A stretch of 5,207 bases of DNA from Caryophanales bacterium UBA970 (lineage in GTDB: Bacteria; Bacillota_I; Bacilli_A; RFN20; CAG-826). The translations under genes and the position numbers were made by a program. Shown here in pieces: positions 1 through 5,207 of the stretch. The notes under the pieces were generated by a model. The model worked only from the letters and a program-made list of their open reading frames with translations. It did no database searches and was not told the origin of the DNA. Position 1 is the stretch's first letter. The number at the start of each line of letters is the position of its first letter. The stretch is from positions 1-5,207 of the forward strand of contig DBCA01000036.1 of assembly GCA_002292805.1 (NCBI GenBank), read 5' to 3'.

Positions 1-640
1 GACCGAATTAGCAACCCTTGATCCGCGACTTCATGCGGTGATTGGTTTACACCCCGTGGATGTTCAACCTACCTCCTCTCTTGATTGGATCACCACCCTT
101 TATCACCACCACCCAAGTCGCATCTTGGCAATAGGAGAAATCGGTTTAGATTTTTATTGGAAAAAAGATCCCAAAGAACATGAACAGCAAGCACAATCGT
201 TCATCGCTCAAATCCATCTTGCCAACACCCTTCATCTTCCTGTGGTCATTCATTGTCGTGATGCATACGAGGCCATATTACCCATCTTAGAACGCCACCC
301 AGTTCAACAAGGTGGCATCATGCATTGTTATGCTGGACCAAGCGAACTTGTTCCTCGATTCATTTCCCTTGGTTTTTATCTTTCCTTTGGTGGCCCGATT
401 ACATTTAAGAATGCTCACGACGCAAGGGCAAGTTTACTCGCCACCCCACTCAATAGAATCTTGGTAGAAACCGATAGTCCGTATTTGTCCCCCCACCCCT
501 TCCGAGGCAAAGAAAACAGCCCCATCCACTTACCCATCATTGTGGACAAAATCCAAGAAACACTGAATATATCGAAAGAATTACTAACAAAAACCTTATA
601 TCAAAACACACTGCAAGTGTTTCACGTGAAAACATTATGA
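1..640 (+). CDS. tatD: TatD family metal-dependent hydrolase (3'-5' DNase), 5'-truncated by window edge
   Basis: TatD-family deoxyribonuclease, a cytoplasmic TIM-barrel amidohydrolase that uses divalent metals to hydrolyse nucleic acid phosphodiesters. The reading frame is open from base 2, so the GTG at 38 is an internal valine and not the start. About 212 residues are visible of a usual ~255, and the missing ~45 would include the N-terminal HxH metal motif. Seen in order: GLHP near the left edge, the family signature GEIGLD with its metal-ligand Glu at 137-139, VIHCRD (His at 251-253), MHCYAG (His at 323-325), VETDSPYLSPHP (catalytic Asp at 473-475) and RGKENSP. The C-terminal helix with its QN..QVF motif closes the protein. 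The TGA stop overlaps the ATG of rnmV by four bases (ATGA). In Firmicutes this gene commonly precedes rnmV and rsmA. The family assignment is secure. The physiological substrate is not known from sequence. Confidence 0.95.
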   Translation, partial: TELATLDPRLHAVIGLHPVDVQPTSSLDWITTLYHHHPSRILAIGEIGLDFYWKKDPKEHEQQAQSFIAQIHLANTLHLPVVIHCRDAYEAILPILERHPVQQGGIMHCYAGPSELVPRFISLGFYLSFGGPITFKNAHDARASLLATPLNRILVETDSPYLSPHPFRGKENSPIHLPIIVDKIQETLNISKELLTKTLYQNTLQVFHVKTL

Positions 641-1170
641 GATTAACCTTGAATGCCTTAATTGTTGTTGAGGGTGTCAAAGATGTTCAAAAATTAACCC
701 CATTGATTGATGCGGATTTTGTTACCACCAACGGATCGGCGTTATCTTCTGACGTGATTGAGTTTATCCGCCAAGCAAAAACCAAAGGACGAGAAGTGAT
801 TGTCTTCACCGACCCTGATTTTCCTGGAGAAAAAATTAGACAAACGCTTGAACAAGCGATTCCTGGATTAACCCATGCATTCGTGGAAAAAAAGTTTGCA
901 ATCAGTCACGGCAAGGTTGGGGTGGCAGAAGCGACACCATCTGCGATTATCAAAGCCTTATCTGAAAAACTAACGCCCCATCCAAAAACCAACGGAACCT
1001 TGACCATGCAAGACCTTGCTAACCTAGGTTTTATCGGTGACCAACACGCGTCTATCTTAAGAGCAAAAACAATTCAACACTTTCACCTTGGTCCTTGTAA
1101 TGTTAAAACCATGTTAAAAAGACTCAATGTCCTAGGAATTGAGTATGATGAGTTGAAAGCCATCTTATGA
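637..1170 (+). CDS. rnmV: Ribonuclease M5 (5S rRNA maturation)
   Basis: RNase M5 cleaves 5S rRNA precursor on both sides of the mature molecule. In Bacillus it acts together with ribosomal protein L18. The product has 177 residues, close to the ~185 of the B. subtilis enzyme. An N-terminal Toprim domain spans about residues 5-110: VVEGVKD with catalytic Glu12, TNGSA at 31-35, and the FTDPDFPGEKIR segment with the acidic pair Asp59/Asp61 that binds Mg2+. The GVAEA motif at 95-99 is a variant of the more usual GVEHA-like sequence. The C-terminal part, about residues 123-177, carries the family's RNA-recognition-type segment with LGPCNVKTMLKRLN near 151-164. The ATG at 637 overlaps the tatD stop, and no good Shine-Dalgarno lies in the preceding 20 bases, so translation is probably coupled to tatD. 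The stop overlaps the rsmA start in the same way. Its position next to rsmA places two rRNA-processing functions in one operon. Confidence 0.95.
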   Translation: MRLTLNALIVVEGVKDVQKLTPLIDADFVTTNGSALSSDVIEFIRQAKTKGREVIVFTDPDFPGEKIRQTLEQAIPGLTHAFVEKKFAISHGKVGVAEATPSAIIKALSEKLTPHPKTNGTLTMQDLANLGFIGDQHASILRAKTIQHFHLGPCNVKTMLKRLNVLGIEYDELKAIL

Positions 1171-1979
1171 AATATCACCCTGAATTAGAACAGTTATTAA
1201 CGAGCCTTCATGTTTCTCCTTTGAAACGTTATGGGCAAAATTTTCTCATTGATGATCAAGTGATTCAAACCATTTTGAATGCTGCAAAGATTAAAAACAA
1301 ACAAAAGGTCATGGAAATTGGCCCAGGGTTAGGTGCAATTACCAAAGTTTTAGATCTCTCCTCCATTCAATACACATCCTATGAAATTGATGTGACCTTT
1401 CATCGATATCTAGAAAAAACTTACCCCCAAGGTCACCATCATCGACTCAACTTCTTAAAAGCCACCTCTGAAGACGTCAACGTGATCATTGGTAATTTAC
1501 CCTATTACATGACCACGGAAATTCTTGAAAAGATCTACAAAGATTTCTCCTCTTTTACGCGCGCCATCTTGATGGTGCAAAAAGAAGTCATGCCGCGATT
1601 AACCGCCCAACCAGGGGATGACGTGTATGGACCCCTCGCCATCTTTTTAGCGACCATAGGAACAATTACCCCCATCCTTGAAGTCAGTCCGGTATCTTTT
1701 TATCCTGAACCACACGTTCAATCCATCCTCTTTCAACTTGATGCACTTGTTAAAGGTCCCTTGGTGGAACCTAAACCATTCTTCTATTTCATCAAGAAAC
1801 TATTCTTACACCGTCGTAAAACCATCTTGAATAATGTGATTAGTTTAGGCATCGATCGCCCAGAGGCAGAAGCGTTGATCACCAAGATCAAGGTCTCCCC
1901 TCAAGCAAGACCAGAAACGATTTCTGTTCAAGAATACTTAAGTTTATTTCAATTAATTTCTAAGAAAAAAACCATATAA
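1167..1979 (+). CDS. rsmA: 16S rRNA (adenine(1518)-N(6)/adenine(1519)-N(6))-dimethyltransferase RsmA/KsgA
   Basis: SAM-dependent methyltransferase that dimethylates two adjacent adenines in the 3'-terminal hairpin of 16S rRNA during 30S assembly. Loss of the enzyme classically gives kasugamycin resistance. The product has 270 residues, normal for the family. Seen in order: RYGQNFLID (21-29), SAM motif I EIGPGLG (50-56), the ribose-binding acidic residue Glu73 in YEID, the catalytic NLPYY (110-114), the FYPEPHVQS segment in the second half, and the C-terminal helical domain with LFLHRRKTILNN. The acidic motif between YEID and NLPYY, usually GDxL, reads NFLK here, with Asn95 (codon 1449-1451) in place of the expected Asp. 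A run of three histidines precedes it at 90-92. The start overlaps the rnmV stop as ATGA and lacks a strong ribosome binding site. An Erm-type 23S methyltransferase is the nearest alternative, but the QNFLID and C-terminal motifs and the gene neighbourhood favour RsmA. Confidence 0.95.
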   Translation: MKYHPELEQLLTSLHVSPLKRYGQNFLIDDQVIQTILNAAKIKNKQKVMEIGPGLGAITKVLDLSSIQYTSYEIDVTFHRYLEKTYPQGHHHRLNFLKATSEDVNVIIGNLPYYMTTEILEKIYKDFSSFTRAILMVQKEVMPRLTAQPGDDVYGPLAIFLATIGTITPILEVSPVSFYPEPHVQSILFQLDALVKGPLVEPKPFFYFIKKLFLHRRKTILNNVISLGIDRPEAEALITKIKVSPQARPETISVQEYLSLFQLISKKKTI

Positions 1980-1983
1980 TACA

Positions 1984-1990
1984 AGAGGGG
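1984..1990 (+). promoter_or_regulatory. Strong ribosome binding site of glmU
   Basis: AGAGGGG lies six bases before the ATG at 1997, in the 17-base gap after the rsmA stop. It is the only clear purine-rich Shine-Dalgarno sequence in the operon and fixes the glmU start. It also suggests that glmU is translated independently of the coupled tatD-rnmV-rsmA set. Confidence 0.75.
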
Positions 1991-1996
1991 ATATAC

Positions 1997-3382
1997 ATGA
2001 ACACATTTGCCATCATCATGGCTGCCGGCAAAGGCACCCGCATGAAATCACTGGATTCAACCAAAAGTAAAGTCGCTTTTGACTTGCTTGGTGTGCCACT
2101 CGTTGGCCACGTGATTAACGCGTTAAAACCACTTAAGCTAGATCGGACCATTACCATCGTCGGACATGGTGGAGAAACCACATCCAAGGTCGTGGAAGGT
2201 CAATCAGAAATCGTTTGGCAACGCGAACAAAAAGGTACCGGTCACGCGGTCATCCAAGTCGCACCTTTACTAGAAGGCAAACAAGGAACCACCTTGATTG
2301 TTTCCGGGGATACCCCATTAATCACCACCAAGAGCTTAGATCAACTCGTCCAAACCCATATTCAAGGTAAGTTTGATTTAACGATCTTAACGTCCATCGT
2401 TAACCAACCTTTTGGTTATGGACGGATGATTCGCAATTCCAAAGGTCAAGTGACCGCGATTGTTGAAGAAATTAACGCAAACGAAGAAGAAAAAAAGATC
2501 AAAGAAATCAACACTGGTTTCTATGTGTTTAACAACTCATTATTATTTCAAAACCTTCGTGATTTAACCCCCAACCCAAAAAATGGAGAGTTAAACATCA
2601 CGTCTCTGATTAAGATGTTTATGGATAAGGGTTTAAAAGTCGGCACCTCCACGGTCGATGCCTTTGAAGAAACACTTGGGATCAATGACCGAGCGCAATT
2701 AGCAGAAGCAAGAAAGATCATGCAACATAGAATTAATCATCAACACATGGTGAACGGTGTCACGATTGAAAACCCAGACAATACCTTCATTTCTCCTCAA
2801 GTGGTCATTGGTCAAGACACCACGATTCAATCAGGGGTTTATTTGGTTGGCAAAGTCACCATCGGCATAGGTAATTTCATTGGCGCGAACTCGGTAATTG
2901 AAAATACCACCATCGGTCAAGGCAATCATATTGAATCTTCCAAGATTATTGATTCCGTGGTTGGTAATCAAAACCTGATTGGTCCTTATGCCCACTTACG
3001 CGCCCATGTGGTCCTTAACGATCAAGCACGCGTTGGTAACTTCGTGGAAATCAAAGCGGCGACCTTACAAAACGGCGTTAAAGTTGCTCACTTATCTTAT
3101 TTGGGTGATTGTGAAGTTGGAGAAAATACGAATATTGGATGCGGAACAATCATCGCCAATTATGATGGTCACAAGAAGCATAAAACTATCATCGGTAAAA
3201 ACGTTTTTATTGGCTCAGGTTCCACACTCATTAGCCCAGTGGTGATTGCCGACGAAACCCTCATTGCTGCAGGAAGCACCATCGTTAATGACGTGAAAAA
3301 AGGTGAAATGGGCATCGCCCGATCACGCCAAACCAATAAAGAAAAGTATTACCAAGAGTGGCTTAAGAAAATAGGAAAATAA
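1997..3382 (+). CDS. glmU: Bifunctional UDP-N-acetylglucosamine pyrophosphorylase / glucosamine-1-phosphate N-acetyltransferase
   Basis: Cytoplasmic enzyme catalysing the last two steps to UDP-GlcNAc: acetylation of glucosamine-1-phosphate with acetyl-CoA, then uridylyl transfer from UTP. UDP-GlcNAc feeds peptidoglycan, capsule or glycolipid synthesis. The product has 461 residues, full length for the family. The N-terminal Rossmann-like uridylyltransferase domain (about 1-230) shows MAAGKGTRM (8-16), Gln76, GTGHA (80-84), SGD with Mg2+-ligand Asp105, Glu157, INTG (171-174) and Asn230. The C-terminal left-handed beta-helix, from about 255, has hexapeptide repeats of the [I/V]G type. By alignment from memory with E. 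coli GlmU, its acetyltransferase residues are present: Arg335, Lys353, the catalytic His365, Tyr368, Asn388-Tyr389 and Lys394. Both activities should therefore be intact. The usual IVE-x-KDA stretch reads IVEEINA (155-161), an unusual variant. The start is set by AGAGGGG six bases upstream. The gene ends 11 bases before a terminator hairpin and closes the operon. Confidence 0.97.
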   Translation: MNTFAIIMAAGKGTRMKSLDSTKSKVAFDLLGVPLVGHVINALKPLKLDRTITIVGHGGETTSKVVEGQSEIVWQREQKGTGHAVIQVAPLLEGKQGTTLIVSGDTPLITTKSLDQLVQTHIQGKFDLTILTSIVNQPFGYGRMIRNSKGQVTAIVEEINANEEEKKIKEINTGFYVFNNSLLFQNLRDLTPNPKNGELNITSLIKMFMDKGLKVGTSTVDAFEETLGINDRAQLAEARKIMQHRINHQHMVNGVTIENPDNTFISPQVVIGQDTTIQSGVYLVGKVTIGIGNFIGANSVIENTTIGQGNHIESSKIIDSVVGNQNLIGPYAHLRAHVVLNDQARVGNFVEIKAATLQNGVKVAHLSYLGDCEVGENTNIGCGTIIANYDGHKKHKTIIGKNVFIGSGSTLISPVVIADETLIAAGSTIVNDVKKGEMGIARSRQTNKEKYYQEWLKKIGK

Positions 3383-3393
3383 AAACATAAAGA

Positions 3394-3422
3394 AAAAACC
3401 CACGATTGATTCGTGGGTTTTT
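3394..3422. terminator. Bidirectional intrinsic terminator between convergent glmU and PPDK
   Basis: Perfect inverted repeat: 3394-3405 pairs with 3411-3422 (12 bp), around a five-base loop at 3406-3410. The core stem is CCCACGA/TCGTGGG. It is flanked by an A run on the left and a T run on the right, so each strand gives a GC stem followed by U residues. It sits 11 bases after the glmU stop and 12 bases beyond the PPDK stop, in a 52-base intergenic gap. It therefore probably terminates transcripts arriving from both directions. Confidence 0.9.
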
Positions 3423-3434
3423 ATATTGTATCAA

Positions 3435-5207
3435 CTAAGCTTTTTTCGCAGCGCGTTTGCTTTTGATCGCGGCTTGAGCTGCAGCTAATCTTGCCACTGG
3501 GACACGGAATGGTGAGCAAGAGACATAGTTTAAACCAGCATTGTGGAAGAATTCGATGGAGAGTGGATCGCCACCGTGTTCACCACAAATCCCAACTTTA
3601 AGGTCTTTGCGGGTCTTACGGCCACCTTCAACCGCCATCTTGATTAACTTACCGACACCGTTTTGATCGACGGTTTGGAATGGGTCTTGTTCAAAGATTT
3701 TGGTCTTATAGTAGTCTGGTAAGAACTTACCAGCATCGTCACGTGAGAAACCATAGGTCATTTGCGTTAAGTCGTTGGTACCGAAACTAAAGAAGAGTGC
3801 TTCAGTGGCGACTTCTTCTGCTAACAAGGCTGCGCGTGGAATCTCAATCATCGTTCCGATTTGGTAGGTTAATTTTTGACCACTCTTGGCGATTTCTTCT
3901 TGGGCGGTTGTTTCAATGATGTCTTTGACGACCTTTAATTCCTTCACATCTAAGACTAAAGGAATCATGATTTCAGGAACCACTTTAGTTCCTAATTTCT
4001 TTTGCGCATCCAAAGCTGCACGGATGATCGCTCTGGTTTGCATCTTACCAATTTCTGGGTAAGAGACATCCAAACGAACACCACGGTGACCCATCATTGG
4101 GTTGAATTCATGTAAGAAGTCGATACGCGCTTTGACTTGAGCAACCGTCATCTTTAATTCAGTGGCTAATTCTTTAATCTTGTCATCTTCTTGTGGTAAG
4201 AATTCATGTAAAGGTGGATCAAGTAAACGGATGGTGACGTTTAAGTCTTTCATCGCCATGAAGAGTTCATAGAAATCTTTTTGTTGGAATGGTAAGAGTT
4301 TGGCTAACGCTTCTTCTCTTGCCGCTAAGGTTTCTGCAAGGATCATCTTCCGAACGTAGAAAATTCTTTCTTTGTCGAAGAACATATGTTCTGTACGGCA
4401 TAGACCGATACCTTCAGCACCAAACTTTAATGCGGTTGCCGCATCTTTTGGTGTGTCAGCGTTGGTACGAACTTTAAGGGTACGATATTGATCGGCCCAA
4501 GTCATGATGCGACCAAAGTAACCTGTTAAACCAGCTTCCACGCGGGCGATGTCGCCTTCGTAAACCAAACCAGTTGAACCATCAATTGAAATCACATCTT
4601 TGCTTGTATAGGTCTTGTTACCAAACTTCACCGTGCCTTTATGTTCATCGATGACAGCAGTACCAACACCAGCAACACAGGTCTTACCCATGCCACGCGC
4701 GACAACAGCAGCGTGTGAGGTCATCCCACCGCGAGCGGTTAAAATCCCTTGGGCGGCGACCATGCCTTCGATGTCTTCTGGAGAGGTTTCTGCACGGACA
4801 AGAATTACTTTTTCACCAGCAGCGCCGCGTTTTGCAGCGTCTTCAGCGGTAAAGGAAATCTTACCGGTGGCAGCACCAGGAGATGCTGGTAACCCGTCAC
4901 CGATTGAGGTCATCGTCTTTAATGCTTTTGGATCAAAACTTGGGTGGAGTAAGGTGTCTAAGGATTTTGGATCCACACGCATGACTGCTTCTTCTGGAGT
5001 AATGACTTTTTCATCGACTAAATCACAAGCAATCTTTAATGCAGCAGCACCCGTACGTTTACCGTTACGAGTTTGTAAGAAGTAGAGTTTACCTTCTTCA
5101 ACGGTAAATTCCATATCTTGCATGTCTCGATATTTGCCTTCAAGAACCTTGACGATGTCTAAAAAGTTTTGATAAACCTTAGGTTGGGTTTTTTGTAAGT
5201 ATTCCAC
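3435..5207 (-). CDS. ppdK: Pyruvate, phosphate dikinase, C-terminal two-thirds (N-terminus beyond right edge)
   Basis: PPDK interconverts ATP + phosphate + pyruvate with AMP + pyrophosphate + PEP. It serves PPi-linked glycolysis or gluconeogenesis in the cytoplasm. The frame is open to the right edge, so the terminal GTG codon is internal and the visible 590 residues are partial. About 290 residues of the N-terminal ATP-grasp domain are missing from a ~875-residue family. Visible: the end of the nucleotide-binding domain (DMQDMEFTVEEGKLYFLQTR, 28-47), the swivelling phosphohistidine domain with GGMTSHAAVVARG (phosphorylated His165), and the PEP/pyruvate barrel with CRTEHMFF (Arg271), IRLLDPPLHEFLP (Arg327), GTMIEIPRA (Glu455), FGTNDLTQ (Asp479) and CGEHGGDP (Cys541). 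These residues match the Clostridium symbiosum catalytic set with a constant offset of 290 (from memory), so no indels are apparent there. The protein ends in a short basic tail (KSKRAAKKA). TSHAAVVARG followed by the PPDK-type barrel separates it from PEP synthase and enzyme I. It is convergent with glmU and transcribed separately. Confidence 0.97.
   Translation of the reverse strand: MEYLQKTQPKVYQNFLDIVKVLEGKYRDMQDMEFTVEEGKLYFLQTRNGKRTGAAALKIACDLVDEKVITPEEAVMRVDPKSLDTLLHPSFDPKALKTMTSIGDGLPASPGAATGKISFTAEDAAKRGAAGEKVILVRAETSPEDIEGMVAAQGILTARGGMTSHAAVVARGMGKTCVAGVGTAVIDEHKGTVKFGNKTYTSKDVISIDGSTGLVYEGDIARVEAGLTGYFGRIMTWADQYRTLKVRTNADTPKDAATALKFGAEGIGLCRTEHMFFDKERIFYVRKMILAETLAAREEALAKLLPFQQKDFYELFMAMKDLNVTIRLLDPPLHEFLPQEDDKIKELATELKMTVAQVKARIDFLHEFNPMMGHRGVRLDVSYPEIGKMQTRAIIRAALDAQKKLGTKVVPEIMIPLVLDVKELKVVKDIIETTAQEEIAKSGQKLTYQIGTMIEIPRAALLAEEVATEALFFSFGTNDLTQMTYGFSRDDAGKFLPDYYKTKIFEQDPFQTVDQNGVGKLIKMAVEGGRKTRKDLKVGICGEHGGDPLSIEFFHNAGLNYVSCSPFRVPVARLAAAQAAIKSKRAAKKA

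Noticed and set aside
38..40. GTG as a start for a 200-residue TatD protein
   Set aside because: The frame stays open to the left edge and encodes family sequence (the residues before GLHP). The codon is an internal valine of a truncated gene.
1960..2187. Minus-strand open frame of 75 codons over the rsmA/glmU junction
   Set aside because: It lies antisense to the well-supported glmU N-terminus, resembles no family I know, and is explained as a shadow of the glmU frame.
2979..3245. Plus-strand open frame of 88 codons inside glmU
   Set aside because: It is out of frame within the GlmU acetyltransferase domain, whose catalytic residues are intact. The translation has no recognisable motif.
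3383..3434. Possible small RNA or attachment site in the glmU-PPDK gap
   Set aside because: The 52 bases are fully explained by a bidirectional terminator hairpin. No direct repeat or tRNA fragment is present.
4289..4477. Plus-strand open frame of 62 codons antisense to PPDK
   Set aside because: It is fully antisense to conserved PPDK barrel sequence and has no motif or convincing ribosome binding site.
4615..5085. Plus-strand open frame of 156 codons antisense to PPDK
   Set aside because: Although long, it mirrors the conserved phosphohistidine domain. Its Ala/Pro/Ser-rich composition is what reverse reading of such a gene gives, and no family is recognisable.
5205..5207. GTG at the right edge as the PPDK start
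   Set aside because: The ATP-grasp domain of about 290 residues that all PPDKs carry is missing upstream. The codon is internal and the gene continues past the window.

Overview
This window reads as ordinary chromosome from a low-to-moderate GC bacterium of the Firmicutes/Tenericutes type. It carries five housekeeping genes and no mobile DNA, CRISPR array or RNA gene that I can recognise. The gene order tatD–rnmV–rsmA is typical of Firmicutes, and RNase M5 (rnmV) itself points to that group. UGA is a stop codon here: tatD and rnmV both end in TGA, and the tryptophans I checked use TGG. This excludes the Mycoplasma/Spiroplasma genetic code but fits Firmicutes or standard-code Mollicutes relatives such as Acholeplasma-like lineages. 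The finer placement is inference, not something the sequence proves.

Layout: positions 1-3382 hold four plus-strand genes that look like one operon. They are the 3' four-fifths of a TatD-family metal-dependent DNase, RNase M5 (5S rRNA maturation), RsmA/KsgA (16S rRNA dimethyladenosine methyltransferase) and GlmU (bifunctional enzyme making UDP-GlcNAc). The first three are joined by two identical 4-base ATGA start/stop overlaps and have weak or no Shine-Dalgarno sequences, which suggests translational coupling. GlmU follows after 17 bases with a strong ribosome binding site of its own. A 12-bp hairpin flanked by A and T tracts at 3394-3422 probably terminates transcription from both sides. From 3435 to the right edge, on the minus strand and convergent with the operon, lies the C-terminal two-thirds of pyruvate, phosphate dikinase (PPDK).

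The genes combine rRNA maturation and modification (rnmV, rsmA), nucleic acid turnover (tatD), amino-sugar nucleotide supply (glmU) and, as a separate unit, PEP/pyruvate interconversion (PPDK). In Bacillus subtilis several genes (yabG, veg, sspF, ispE, purR, spoVG and others) separate ksgA from glmU. Their absence here is a compact arrangement consistent with a non-sporulating or reduced lineage. The only gene-level oddities I can support are an Asp-to-Asn change at the SAM-binding acidic motif of RsmA and a divergent stretch in the uridylyltransferase domain of GlmU. I see no evidence of a new biological system. There is no gene-free stretch longer than about 55 bases.
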